Made by a program: the position numbers and the translations under genes
NCBI GenBank assembly: GCA_900314495.1
Contig: OMVJ01000008.1
Coordinates: 29,341-93,340, forward strand
Direction: 5' to 3'
Length of the DNA stretch: 64,000 bases
Source: an uncultured Olsenella sp.
GTDB lineage: Bacteria; Actinomycetota; Coriobacteriia; Coriobacteriales; Atopobiaceae
Shown here: in pieces, positions 27,826 through 38,167 of the stretch
How positions within the stretch are numbered: position 1 is the stretch's first letter
Layout of the letters: every line of letters begins with the position of its first letter
Notes under the pieces: model-generated
What the model was told of the DNA's origin: nothing
Database searches by the model: none
The model's input: only the letters and a program-made list of their open reading frames with translations

Positions 27826-29106
27826 ATGGCTGCGGACGTTCTTGTTGGTACTCAGTGGGGCGACGAGGGCAAGGGTAAGGTTACCGACCTCATTTCGGGC
27901 GACTACGACGTCGTCTGCCGCTATGCCGGTGGCGCTAACGCCGGCCATACGGTCATTGCGGGCGGTCACAAGCTCGCGCTGCACCAGGTGCCGTCGGGCG
28001 TCATGTACCCCAACACCTACCCCGTCATCGGCAACGGCTGCATCGTTGACCCCGAGGTCCTGCTGGGCGAGGTTGACACCCTGGAGGCCCAGGGCATCTC
28101 GTGCGACGACCTCAAGATTTCCGGCAACGCCCACATCGTCATGCCCTACCACAAGGACCTGGACGGTGCCCACGAGAAGAAGCTGGGGAAGAACCTCATT
28201 GGTACCACCAAGCGCGGCGTTGGTCCCACCTACATGGACAAGATGAACCGCACCGGCCTGCGCGTGCAGGACATGCTGGACGAGAAGATCTTCCGTCAGA
28301 AGCTGGAGGCCTCCCTGGCCTACACCAACCCCATTCTGGAGAAGGTGTACGGCCTGCCCACCTATTCCGTGGACCAGATCTGCGAGACCTACCTGCCCTA
28401 CGCGGAGCGCATCCGCCCCTACATCGTGGAGAGCTCCCTCTTCCTGAACGAGCAGCTGGAGGCCGGCAAGAACATCCTCTTCGAGGGCGCCCAGGCCACC
28501 ATGCTGGACATCGACTTCGGCACCTACCCCTTCGTGACCAGCTCCAACTGCACCGCTGGTGGCGCGGTCACCGGTTCCGGCGTCGGCCCCACCAACATCA
28601 AGCGTGTGCTGGGCATTGCCAAGGCCTACCTCACCCGCGTCGGCTCCGGTCCCTTCCCGACGGAGCTCTTTGACGAGGTGGGCGACAAGCTGGGCGAGGT
28701 CGGCCACGAGTACGGCGTTACCACGGGTCGCAAGCGCCGCTGCGGCTGGTACGACGCCGTGGTCGTCAACTACGCCGCCCGCGTGAACGGCCTGACGGAC
28801 CTGGCCATCACCAAGCTGGACGTGCTCGGTTGCCTGGACGAAATCAAGGTCTGCGTGGCCTACGAGTGTGACGGCAAGGTCTACAAGACCGTGCCCGAGC
28901 ACCAGAGCGTCTTCTACCACGCCAAGCCCGTGTACGAGACGCTGCCCGGCTGGAAGTGCGACATCTCTGGCGTGCGCAACTTCTACCAGCTGCCGCGCGA
29001 GGCCAAGGACTACATCGACTTCCTGGAGCAGCTCGCCGGCGTGCGCGTGAGCATCATCACCGTGGGCCCGGACCGCGAGCAGACCATCGACCGCTACTGG
29101 CACTAG
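27826..29106 (+). CDS. purA: adenylosuccinate synthetase
   Basis: Converts IMP, aspartate and GTP to adenylosuccinate on the AMP branch of purine synthesis. The 426-residue protein starts with GTQWGDEGKGKVTDLI, has GGANAGHTV, the IMP-binding GTTKRGVGPTYMDK and C-terminal VTTGRKRRCGWYD segments. ATG follows GGGGATTTAG. It is 33 bp before purD. Confidence 0.97.
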   Translation: MAADVLVGTQWGDEGKGKVTDLISGDYDVVCRYAGGANAGHTVIAGGHKLALHQVPSGVMYPNTYPVIGNGCIVDPEVLLGEVDTLEAQGISCDDLKISGNAHIVMPYHKDLDGAHEKKLGKNLIGTTKRGVGPTYMDKMNRTGLRVQDMLDEKIFRQKLEASLAYTNPILEKVYGLPTYSVDQICETYLPYAERIRPYIVESSLFLNEQLEAGKNILFEGAQATMLDIDFGTYPFVTSSNCTAGGAVTGSGVGPTNIKRVLGIAKAYLTRVGSGPFPTELFDEVGDKLGEVGHEYGVTTGRKRRCGWYDAVVVNYAARVNGLTDLAITKLDVLGCLDEIKVCVAYECDGKVYKTVPEHQSVFYHAKPVYETLPGWKCDISGVRNFYQLPREAKDYIDFLEQLAGVRVSIITVGPDREQTIDRYWH

Positions 29107-29139
29107 TCTCAACAGAACAGAAGGATTCTGGAGGTCATC

Positions 29140-30435
<1,296 letters not shown>

Positions 30436-30487
30436 CGAGCGGTGTGAAATCCCCTCCACGGGGAATACTATAGCGTGAGCAACGTTG

Positions 30488-30523
30488 TGGTCGCGGTGGG
30501 CACAGCCTGCCGCGACCATTTTT
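30488..30523 (+). terminator. rho-independent terminator after purD
   Basis: Perfect 9-bp stem TGGTCGCGG / CCGCGACCA (30488-30496 and 30510-30518) followed by TTTTT. It lies upstream of the Nudix gene and argues for the later Nudix start. Confidence 0.85.
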
Positions 30524-30558
30524 ACCAGCCAAGTTGTGCGCGTGTGCCGGAGGATGCC

Positions 30559-31329
30559 ATGATGGAGGACATGAGGGACGAGGGTATTCTGGGTGATTTC
30601 GAGGCACCGGGCAGGGACGACGTCTCTGCCGCTGCCGACGAGGTGGTGGACGCCGTGGACGCCTACACCGTTGACGGCGATCGTTCCACGCAAGACCACG
30701 AGTCCGGCCGCCCCATGCGGCGCCACCTGGTCCTGGGTGACGAGGACCCGCGCGACGCCCAGCTTGCGGAGAAGGTAGTCTCTGAGGACGTTGCCTGGAC
30801 GGGCAAGATCTTCAACGTTGACCGGCTGAGGGTGGAGCTGCCCAACGGCCAGCAGGCCATTCGCGACGTGGTGCGCCACCCCGGTGCCGTGGCCATTGTC
30901 GCCCTTACGGACGACGGCCGCATCTGCCTGGTGCGCCAGTACCGCACGTCGCTGGGTCGCGTCACGGTGGAGATTCCGGCCGGCAAGCTGGCGCCGGGGG
31001 AGGACCCCCTGGACTGTGCCAGGCGCGAGCTCAGGGAAGAGACGGGCATGGAGACGGAGAAGATCGCCTTCCTCACCACCATAGGCACCGGCGTCGGCTT
31101 TGCGGACGAGCTGATTCACATATACATGGCAACGGGCCTGCGCTTCTCCAGGAGCGACCCAGATGCGGACGAGTTCATCAACGTTGACCTGGTGGAGCTG
31201 CCGGAGTTCATCGACGCCGTGCTGGACGGCAGGATCGAGGACGCCAAGACCGTGGTGGGTGCCCTCATCTGCGACGCGGTGGCGCACAGGCTTTCGCCCG
31301 TGGCGGGAATGGCGGACGGGGACGCATAG
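30559..31329 (+). CDS. Nudix hydrolase, ADP-ribose pyrophosphatase type
   Basis: Hydrolyses nucleoside diphosphates linked to another moiety, likely ADP-ribose. The Nudix box is complete: G-x5-E-x7-REL-REE-TGM, seen as GKLAPGE...RRELREETGM. Strands around it (ICLVRQYRTSLGRVTVEIPAGKL) match ADP-sugar pyrophosphatases. I choose ATG 30559, 5 bases after GGAGG; a longer GTG start at 30475 would place the purD terminator inside the coding region. The resulting N-terminus has about 75 acidic, variable residues before the domain. Confidence 0.85.
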   Translation: MMEDMRDEGILGDFEAPGRDDVSAAADEVVDAVDAYTVDGDRSTQDHESGRPMRRHLVLGDEDPRDAQLAEKVVSEDVAWTGKIFNVDRLRVELPNGQQAIRDVVRHPGAVAIVALTDDGRICLVRQYRTSLGRVTVEIPAGKLAPGEDPLDCARRELREETGMETEKIAFLTTIGTGVGFADELIHIYMATGLRFSRSDPDADEFINVDLVELPEFIDAVLDGRIEDAKTVVGALICDAVAHRLSPVAGMADGDA

Positions 31330-31534
31330 GCGCGGCCGGTGGTCAACCTATGCATTGGACGCTTGGTTGGGGCGCCGGGGTGCATCGTGGTGATGATTCC
31401 AAGAATCCCCACCGAGCCCAGAACGGGTGGCGCCGTTGCTTATACTTTTCTAGAAAGCCATGCGCAAGGCAGGGGGGCGGCGCGTTCTCCTGTGACGGAC
31501 CATGAATGCAGCACATCGACCATGGAGTGCCACC

Positions 31535-32485
31535 GTGCCCAGAAGAAACCAGGAATACGCACGCGTCCAGACCAACTCGCTGTCCGCTGACGAGGCCGAG
31601 AAGCTCTTTGCCACCGTCGACGAGACGGGCCATACCAACGAGGAGACTGCGGCGCGCCAGCGCCGTCACCGCAAGGACACGGGCAACGGCGTGGACGTGG
31701 ACCCGCTGGCGGGCGAGGACCCCTCTGGCTCCAACATCGGCAAGACCATCGCGAAGGCTGCCTCCGCCTTCGTGATCATTGCTTTCGTGGTCATCGTGGG
31801 CAGCCAGCTGTACTTTGGCTACGTCCGCCGCGAGAACACGGCCAACCTGTCTGAGTCCGTCTCGGTCAGCAGCGTGGCGCGTGCCCTGGACGGCGGCGTG
31901 GAGTGGGGCAACGGCTTCACGCAGTTCCCGGAGGACTACTCCGTGCAGGAGGCCGACCAGAATACCGGCCGCATTGAGGTCACCGTCACGGACACCACGT
32001 CCGAGACCCCGCTGGAGGTAGTTGCCGGCTCCCAGGTACAGGCAACGGCCTTCGCCGTCAACTCGCTGCTGAACCCCAACATAAACACCGTCATCTACCA
32101 CGTGCAAGTGCACAAGGACGCAGAGGGCAACATCCAGAGGAACTCCCTCTTCGGCTTCTTCCGTCCCACGGGCGAGCTCAGGCCGTTCATGACCTTCATC
32201 TGGACGAAGACGGTGAACGAGAACAACGAGGTGCGCTTCAACTGCACCATTGCCGGCATGGACGACGACCTGCAGGAGGAGCTGCGCTCGCAGATCACCT
32301 CTCGCTTCACCCCGTCGGCGATTCTGGGCATTGCCACCGGGTCCGACGAGGGCTCCAGCGCAACGGGCTCCAGCGCCACGCTGGAGGGCTCCGCGGATGC
32401 GGGCTCAAGTGCGGAGGACGCGCCTGCTGCCGAGAAGGGCAGCTCCGCTTCCGGCACGGAGGCCAGCTCGGACGGCTCGAAGTAG
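31535..32485 (+). CDS. uncharacterised single-pass membrane protein
   Basis: The 316-residue product has a charged cytoplasmic N-terminus of about 65 residues, one membrane helix (ASAFVIIAFVVIVGSQLYFGYV), and an extracytoplasmic domain of about 180 residues with mixed strands (IEVTVTDTTSETPLEVV, NTVIYHVQVHKD, TFIWTKTV). A Ser/Ala/Glu-rich tail resembles a disordered surface tail. No family recognised. GTG 31535 follows GGAG; ATG 31502 is an alternative. TATACT at 31441-31446 may be its -10. Confidence 0.7.
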   Translation: MPRRNQEYARVQTNSLSADEAEKLFATVDETGHTNEETAARQRRHRKDTGNGVDVDPLAGEDPSGSNIGKTIAKAASAFVIIAFVVIVGSQLYFGYVRRENTANLSESVSVSSVARALDGGVEWGNGFTQFPEDYSVQEADQNTGRIEVTVTDTTSETPLEVVAGSQVQATAFAVNSLLNPNINTVIYHVQVHKDAEGNIQRNSLFGFFRPTGELRPFMTFIWTKTVNENNEVRFNCTIAGMDDDLQEELRSQITSRFTPSAILGIATGSDEGSSATGSSATLEGSADAGSSAEDAPAAEKGSSASGTEASSDGSK

Positions 32486-32566
32486 AAGTCATCGCTTGCC
32501 AGACACACCGGTTGGCCGTGCCGCGTGAGCAACCAGAACAAGAGGCCAACCAGAGGGTGGGTTAGC

Positions 32567-33565
32567 ATGATTTGTCCTGCTTGTGGTGCTCAGGTTCCCG
32601 ACGGCATTCCCGAATGCCCGCACTGCCACACTGTCCTGGATGTGACGCGGGCGGTGGCCCAGCCAAGCGCATTCGACCCGGTTGCGGGCGATGCCGGTAC
32701 CCGTGCGGGCTCCCATTACGCCCGTCACGCCCGCCGCACCATCAACGTGCCAAGCGTTGAGGACGAAACCCGCCCCATGGCGGACCTGACCGCTGGCCAG
32801 ACCTCGGTGGACCGGACGGTTGCGGACAGGACCGTTGCAACCCGCATGCAGGCTGGTGACACAACGGCGCAGAGGCCCGTTGTGCCGGAGGTTCAGCGCA
32901 CGCAGGTGTACTCGGTGCAGCAGAGGCACGCCTACCAGGAGCGCGCGGAAGAGGCCTACCGGGGCCGCCCGGCGCCGCAACCCGCCTACCAGAATCCCGC
33001 GCCACGCGGCTACGCGCCGCAGGCACAGCCACCGGCGGCGCAGCCCTGGCCAGCTGGGTACCAGCAGGAATACGCCCAGCCGGGACGCGAGGTGAAGCCC
33101 GTCAAGCGCGGGCCGTCCGTCGGCTCCATATTCGGGCTCGTGCTGGGTCTGGCCGCCGTGTACTTCTCGGTGCAGCCGTGGTTCACCCTGCCTGACGTTG
33201 GGGGCGTGCGCATATTCGACCTGCCGCGCCTGACCAGCTACGCGAACCAGGTGCTTGCCTACTTTGGAGCGACGCAGGAAGTGGACCCGTTCATGTACGG
33301 CTACCTTGGCGTCTGGGCGCTGGGCTGCGTGCTCACGGTTGTGGGTGGCATCGTGGGCATTGCCTCGCGCAGGAAGGGCACCATGATTTTTGGCCTGGTG
33401 CTGCTCCTGCTTGTGGCCGCTGCCTTCCTGGCTGGTGCCTGGTACGTGCAGACCAATTACGCCGCGCTCCAGACCGTGGTCGCTTACTCTGTGGACCTGT
33501 TCCAGCCCGGTGCCGCGGCGGGGTGCGCGCTCCTGGCAATCATTTTGGGAGCTGCCATCCGCTAG
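32567..33565 (+). CDS. zinc-ribbon membrane protein
   Basis: The 332-residue protein opens with a zinc ribbon, MICPACGAQVPDGIPECPHC (CPAC...CPHC). A roughly 170-residue Pro/Gln/Ala/Tyr-rich linker precedes about four membrane helices in the C-terminal half (GSIFGLVLGLAAVYFSV, YLGVWALGCVLTVVGGIVGI, IFGLVLLLLVAAAFLAGAWY, AAAGCALLAIILGAAI). Similar zinc-ribbon membrane proteins are common in Actinobacteria, with no fixed role. ATG 32567 is preferred over GTG 32525 because the ribbon then starts the protein. Confidence 0.75.
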   Translation: MICPACGAQVPDGIPECPHCHTVLDVTRAVAQPSAFDPVAGDAGTRAGSHYARHARRTINVPSVEDETRPMADLTAGQTSVDRTVADRTVATRMQAGDTTAQRPVVPEVQRTQVYSVQQRHAYQERAEEAYRGRPAPQPAYQNPAPRGYAPQAQPPAAQPWPAGYQQEYAQPGREVKPVKRGPSVGSIFGLVLGLAAVYFSVQPWFTLPDVGGVRIFDLPRLTSYANQVLAYFGATQEVDPFMYGYLGVWALGCVLTVVGGIVGIASRRKGTMIFGLVLLLLVAAAFLAGAWYVQTNYAALQTVVAYSVDLFQPGAAAGCALLAIILGAAIR

Positions 33566-33613
33566 CGGCAAGCGTGTGTGTGGCAGGCAAAGGGAAGACA
33601 GACGCAAGCTGAC

Positions 33614-34486
33614 TTATGCCAGCAGGGCGGCAATCTTCCCGAGCCTGCTCTCGAAGCTGATGCCGCGAAGCTCGTAGTCTGGCTGCGCGGGTGTAATGGA
33701 CATGGCGTCGAACACGAACATGCCGGCAAACGCGACGGCGTCGTGCAGGTTCTTGCCAGCCATGATGGCCGCGAGCAGCGTGCTGGCATAGAGGTCGCCC
33801 GTTCCGTGCAGCATGAAGGGCTGGAGCGGACCGGAAATCTCCTCGAAGTCAACGTCCTGACCCGCGACGTAGTTGCGGATGAGGCCGTCGTCGTGCACGA
33901 TGCCCTTGAGTATCACGTTCTTCGCGCCCATGCCCAGCAGTGCGTCCATGATCCTGCCAACGTACTCCCTGGGCACGTCCTGGCCCTCATAGGGAATGCC
34001 GGTCAGGATGCTGGCCTCGGTCAGGTTTGGCGTCAGGATGTCAGACCCCTCAACCAGGCCCTTCATGGCCTCGCACATCTCGTCCGTGTAGGTTGCGTAC
34101 TTCTTGCCTCCGTCACCCATGACCGGGTCCACCAGGCGCAGCGCGCCGGGGTATTCCCGGTTCAGGCGCAGAATGGTGCTGACCTGCTCGGCCGACCCCA
34201 GGAAGCCGGAATAGATGGCATCAAGCTGGATGCCCTCCTGCTGCCAGGCGTCAAGGTACGCGTTGAGCATGCTGGTGGTGTCGTGCATGTGGAACACCGG
34301 GAAGCGCGTGTGGGCCGAGAAGAGCGACGTCGGGACGGGGCAGACGTCGCAACCCGCGGCGGAGAGCACGGGGATGGCAACGCCCAGCGAGCACTTGCCG
34401 TACCCGCACAGGTCGTGGACCGCGGCTATGCGGGGGAGCACCGCCCCGGTGCGCTTGTAGAGGTACAGGTCTTTTGCAGCGGTCAT
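33614..34486 (-). CDS. pyridoxal/pyridoxamine kinase (ribokinase family)
   Basis: Phosphorylates vitamin B6 vitamers. The 290-residue protein has AAVHDLCGYGKCSLGVAIPVLSA at the N-terminus, LVDPVMGDGGKKYATYTDEM, TPNLTEASILTG, and the C-terminal GTGDLYASTLLAAIMAGK catalytic loop, consistent with PdxK/PdxY. ATG 34486 follows ACGGAGG; the longer frame is not needed. It reads against the Zn-ribbon gene and away from purE. Confidence 0.9.
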   Translation of the reverse strand: MTAAKDLYLYKRTGAVLPRIAAVHDLCGYGKCSLGVAIPVLSAAGCDVCPVPTSLFSAHTRFPVFHMHDTTSMLNAYLDAWQQEGIQLDAIYSGFLGSAEQVSTILRLNREYPGALRLVDPVMGDGGKKYATYTDEMCEAMKGLVEGSDILTPNLTEASILTGIPYEGQDVPREYVGRIMDALLGMGAKNVILKGIVHDDGLIRNYVAGQDVDFEEISGPLQPFMLHGTGDLYASTLLAAIMAGKNLHDAVAFAGMFVFDAMSITPAQPDYELRGISFESRLGKIAALLA

Positions 34487-34733
34487 GGCGTCGCCTCCGT
34501 CGAAGTTCTGGTGTCTGTAGAGAGTAACGCCTTGGCGGCGCATGTCCAGCATCCCTACATTTTGTCTACGAGACGGGAACATAGCCGCGTGGCGGTGACT
34601 CGGCGCGGCTGGCCCGAGGGCCTGATTCGTGGCGTTTCGAACGTGCCGCTGCGCGATGTCCTAGGGCAACCGCGCGGAATATATACTTGTAGCGTGTTTG
34701 TCGTCGTTCCCGCTGCGTCTTATGGAGGTTTCC

Positions 34734-35192
34734 ATGGCAGAGAAGGCATTGGTAGGAATCATCATGGGGTCGAAGTCCGACCTTCCGGCAATGGAGGCCT
34801 GCACGAAGCAGCTGGAGGAGTTCGGCGTACCCTACGAGCTGGTAATTGCCTCTGCGCACCGCGCGCCGGCAAAGGTCCACGAGTGGGCCTCCACCGCGGC
34901 GGACCGTGGCCTCAAGGTGATCATTGCGGCCGCAGGCAAGGCGGCCCACCTGGGCGGAGTCGTTGCCGCCTACACGCCGCTGCCCATTGTGGGCGTGCCC
35001 ATGAAGACGTCCGACCTGGGTGGCATGGACTCCCTTCTTTCCATGGTGCAGATGCCCTCCGGCGTGCCTGTTGCCTGCGTGGCAATCGGCGGTGCCAAGA
35101 ACGCGGCCATCTACGCCACGCAGATCCTCGGCGCGACCGACCCCAAGTGGCGCGACGTCATCGTGAAGTTCAAGGAGTCCATGGCGGAGTAG
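34734..35192 (+). CDS. purE: N5-carboxyaminoimidazole ribonucleotide mutase
   Basis: Purine-synthesis enzyme acting on N5-CAIR. The 152-residue protein has the nucleotide-binding GIIMGSKSDLPAMEACTKQL, catalytic ASAHRAP, AAAGKAAHLGGVVAA and PMKTSDLGGMDSLLSMVQMP segments. ATG 34734 follows GGAGG. TATACT near 34683 may be a -10. No purK is in the window, so it could be a class I or II enzyme. Confidence 0.96.
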   Translation: MAEKALVGIIMGSKSDLPAMEACTKQLEEFGVPYELVIASAHRAPAKVHEWASTAADRGLKVIIAAAGKAAHLGGVVAAYTPLPIVGVPMKTSDLGGMDSLLSMVQMPSGVPVACVAIGGAKNAAIYATQILGATDPKWRDVIVKFKESMAE

Positions 35193-35225
35193 GCTGTGGC
35201 CGGCACTCTTGTTTGGAAAAAGTGA

Positions 35226-35239
35226 CGAACACCTGTTCT
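35226..35239. promoter_or_regulatory. LexA-like SOS box upstream of the YqeY gene
   Basis: CGAACACCTGTTCT contains GAAC-N4-GTTC, the Gram-positive LexA (Cheo box) core, 51 bp before the YqeY-family start. One position departs from the strict consensus. Confidence 0.4.
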
Positions 35240-35289
35240 AAACTGGAATGCTTCTGGGTATAAGAGCGGTATCCGGGTTTCAGGGTTGA

Positions 35290-35760
35290 GTGGTAAGCGA
35301 GGCGGGACTTTTGAAGAAGGAAGAGCTTCTCGAGGAAATCAAGACGTCGATGAAGGCGCACGACAAGACCCGTACGTCGATTCTTCGGCAGGTGAACCAG
35401 GCAATCAAGCAGGTCGAGGTGGACGAGCGGCGCGATGCGACCGAGGCGGACATCACGGCTGCGGTCAAGAAGCTGCAAAAGGTCACCACGGAAGAGCTGG
35501 ACGGACTTCGCAAGGCGGGTGCCGAATCGCACGCGGAGCGAATCGAGACGCTCAGCCAGCAGGCGGAGGTCCTTGCCTCGCTGCTGCCCAAGCAACTCTC
35601 GGGCGAGGAGCTGCACAAGCTCGCCGACGAGCTGATTCAGAAGCTCGGCGTGACGGACAAGAGGGGTATGGGCAAGGTCATGGGTGCCCTTACCAAGGAG
35701 ACCAACGGCAACCTGGACAAGCGGGAGGCCGCCGCCTACGTGGGCCAGAAGCTCTCGTAG
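35290..35760 (+). CDS. YqeY/GatB-related domain protein
   Basis: The 156-residue helical protein matches the YqeY family: LLEEIKTSMKAHDKTRTSILR, then AAVKKLQKVTTEELDGLRKAG, and the C-terminal YqeY domain with LLPKQLSGEELHKLADELI, KRGMGKVMGALTKE. The fold resembles the tRNA-binding tail of GatB. GTG at 35290; TTG at 35311 is an alternative. The downstream sortase starts 26 bp after its stop. Confidence 0.88.
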   Translation: MVSEAGLLKKEELLEEIKTSMKAHDKTRTSILRQVNQAIKQVEVDERRDATEADITAAVKKLQKVTTEELDGLRKAGAESHAERIETLSQQAEVLASLLPKQLSGEELHKLADELIQKLGVTDKRGMGKVMGALTKETNGNLDKREAAAYVGQKLS

Positions 35761-35785
35761 GTCCGGGTAGCACCTGAGGGGACTC

Positions 35786-36586
35786 ATGCGAAAGAAGGCT
35801 GCACATAGCAGGAAGAAGCGCTCTGTGGGGCGCATCATCTCCAACGCGCTCATCGTTGTGGGCGTCGCGCTCATAATTGCCGCCGCGGCAATATGGGGCC
35901 GCAACCAGTGGCGCTATCACGAGCAGGACGTGGAGACGGAGAAGCTTGCCACCTACGTGAAGCTGGGTGATGACTCCCACGCCGCGCCAGTGGTTGACTG
36001 GGCGGGCCTCAAGGCGATCAACCCCGAGGTGGTTGGCTGGCTGGAGATACCTGCCACGGTCGTCAACTACCCCGTTTACCAGCACTCGGACAACGAGTAT
36101 TACCTCACCCACAACGCGGACGGTTCCACGTCCATCGGTGGCCAGGTGTTCATGGACTCCGAGGGCACGGCCCCTGGCATGGTGGACCCCGTGACCATCA
36201 TCTATGGGCACCACCTGCGCAACGGTGCCATGTTCAAGCAAGTGGCAGACATGGACAAGCAGGACCTCTTCGACCAGGTGGACACCGTGTGGTACGAGAC
36301 GGAGACGGCAACCTACGAGTTGGAGCCGCTGTTCCTGTACTACACGACGCCCGAGGACACGACGGTACGCATCTTCGAGTTCGGTACGGACGAGAACTAC
36401 CGTGCCTACCTGCAGGGGAAGCTGGCGTCTGCGGTTACCCGGCGCTCGGATGCCGACCAGATCATCCAGCAGTGCCAGCACGTGCTCACGCTGTCCACCT
36501 GCAACTACTACGACGGCTATGGCCGCACGGAGCTGGTGTGTGTGCCAAAGGCGGAAGCGGTGCTTGCAAGTGGTGCGAGCTCTTAA
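35786..36586 (+). CDS. sortase, class B-like
   Basis: Membrane-anchored transpeptidase. The 266-residue protein has a basic N-terminus, one signal-anchor helix (IISNALIVVGVALIIAAAAIW, about residues 18-38), and an extracytoplasmic catalytic domain. The triad is visible: His in IIYGHHLRNGAMF, Cys in LTLSTCNYYDGYGRTELVC and the Arg in GRTELV. Domain segments ATVVNYPVYQHSDNEYYL match SrtB proteins. No LPxTG substrate gene is adjacent. Confidence 0.9.
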   Translation: MRKKAAHSRKKRSVGRIISNALIVVGVALIIAAAAIWGRNQWRYHEQDVETEKLATYVKLGDDSHAAPVVDWAGLKAINPEVVGWLEIPATVVNYPVYQHSDNEYYLTHNADGSTSIGGQVFMDSEGTAPGMVDPVTIIYGHHLRNGAMFKQVADMDKQDLFDQVDTVWYETETATYELEPLFLYYTTPEDTTVRIFEFGTDENYRAYLQGKLASAVTRRSDADQIIQQCQHVLTLSTCNYYDGYGRTELVCVPKAEAVLASGASS

Positions 36587-36634
36587 AATCGGATAATTTG
36601 TTGATGTGAACACGCTCGAGCGAGAGGGGCAGAC

Positions 36635-38164
36635 GTGCTCGATTCCGATTACAGGTACGACTTCGATCCGGTCACAGAGGACGAGGACACCATCCACGAG
36701 GAGTGTGGCGTCTTCGGTATCTGGGCACCCAACCGTGACGTCGCGCGACTGACGTACTTTGGCCTGCGCGCTCTGCAGCACCGCGGCCAGGAGTCGGCGG
36801 GCATTGCCGTCGGCGACGGTCATACGGTTCTGGTAAGGAAGGACCTGGGCCTCTGCGGCCAGATCTTCTCCGACGCGGACCTCTCGGCAATGCCCGGCAA
36901 GGTTGCCATCGGGCATGTGCGCTATGGCACGAGCGGCGCACGCAGCTGGGAGGCCGCCCAGCCGCACCTCTCGGCCATCAACGACGTCATCATCGCCCTG
37001 GCGCACAACGGAACGCTGGTCAACTCCGACGCGCTGCGCCGAGAGCTGATTGAGCTCAACATTCCCTTCCGCTCGAACACGGACTCCGAGGTGGCGGCCC
37101 GCCTGATTGGCTACTTCACGGAGATGAGTGCGCATATTCGTACTGGTATTCGCCACACCATGGAGATGGTCGAGGGCGGCTACGCAATGGCACTCGTGCG
37201 CGAGAACGCCCTGTACGCCTTCCGTGACCCGCACGGCATCCGCCCGCTTGTTCTAGGCAAGCTTGGTGAGGGGGAGTGGGTAGTCTCTAGCGAGACGTGC
37301 GGCCTCGACATCATTGGCGCGAAGTTCGTGCGCGAGGTCGAGCCCGGGGAGATCATCCGCGTGTCGGACGACGGCCTGGTCTCCGAGAGGGGCATTCCCG
37401 AGAGAGAGCCGGCCCGCTGCATTTTTGAGGACGTGTACTTCTCGCGCCCCGACAGCTACGTGCAAGGACAATCCATCTACTCCATGCGCTACAACATGGG
37501 ACGTCAGCTGGCGCGCGAGGCTCCGGTGGACGCGGACCTCGTCATTGGCGTGCCAGACTCCGGCATGCCCCCTGCGGAGGGCTTCGCTCACGAGCTTGGC
37601 CTGCCCTTCGGTGAGGGCCTCATCAAGAACCGCTACGTCGCGCGAACCTTCATTCAGCCCACGCAGGAGATGCGCGAGATGGGCGTGCGCATGAAGCTCA
37701 ACGCCCTCATCGACAACGTTGCCGGCCGACGCATCGTCATGGTGGACGACTCCATCGTCCGCGGCACGACGTCCAAGCAGATCGTTCGCCTGCTCAAGGA
37801 GGCGGGTGCGACCGAGGTTCACGTTCGCATCAACTGCCCGGAGGTCAAGTGGCCGTGCTTCTATGGCATTGACACGGATGTGCAGTCGCAGCTGATCAGC
37901 GCGAAGAAGAACGTTGATGAGGTACGGGAGTACATAGAGGCCGACAGTCTTGCCTTCCTTTCGCTTGAGGGCCTCTTGAAGTGCGTGCCGGCGAACGGCT
38001 ATTGTGCCGCTTGCTACAACGGGAAGTATCCCGTCGAGATACCGAAGAGCTTCTCTGCCGGCAAGTTCCTTGAGGGGTACGAGCCGGAGAACCTGTCCCG
38101 CGCGTCACGCGGGTCGCAGATGGGAATTCTGGAAGTCGCCAAAGACGAGGCCGAGGAGGGCTAG
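36635..38164 (+). CDS. purF: amidophosphoribosyltransferase
   Basis: First committed enzyme of purine synthesis, making phosphoribosylamine from PRPP and glutamine. The 509-residue protein has a short propeptide before the catalytic Cys in EECGVFGIW (Cys24), the glutaminase domain, and the PRPP motif RIVMVDDSIVRGTTSKQI. Cysteines in INCPEVKWPCFYG and VPANGYCAACY match the iron-sulfur type of Bacillus. GTG start after GAGAGGGG. It is followed 3 bp later by purM. Confidence 0.97.
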   Translation: MLDSDYRYDFDPVTEDEDTIHEECGVFGIWAPNRDVARLTYFGLRALQHRGQESAGIAVGDGHTVLVRKDLGLCGQIFSDADLSAMPGKVAIGHVRYGTSGARSWEAAQPHLSAINDVIIALAHNGTLVNSDALRRELIELNIPFRSNTDSEVAARLIGYFTEMSAHIRTGIRHTMEMVEGGYAMALVRENALYAFRDPHGIRPLVLGKLGEGEWVVSSETCGLDIIGAKFVREVEPGEIIRVSDDGLVSERGIPEREPARCIFEDVYFSRPDSYVQGQSIYSMRYNMGRQLAREAPVDADLVIGVPDSGMPPAEGFAHELGLPFGEGLIKNRYVARTFIQPTQEMREMGVRMKLNALIDNVAGRRIVMVDDSIVRGTTSKQIVRLLKEAGATEVHVRINCPEVKWPCFYGIDTDVQSQLISAKKNVDEVREYIEADSLAFLSLEGLLKCVPANGYCAACYNGKYPVEIPKSFSAGKFLEGYEPENLSRASRGSQMGILEVAKDEAEEG

Positions 38165-38167
38165 CAC

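Noticed and set aside
30475..30558. Longer Nudix start at GTG 30475
   Set aside because: It would put the purD terminator inside the coding region and has no ribosome-binding site.
33578..35263. 561-residue plus-strand frame across the pyridoxal kinase and purE
   Set aside because: Antisense to the kinase and out of frame with purE; composition is a shadow.
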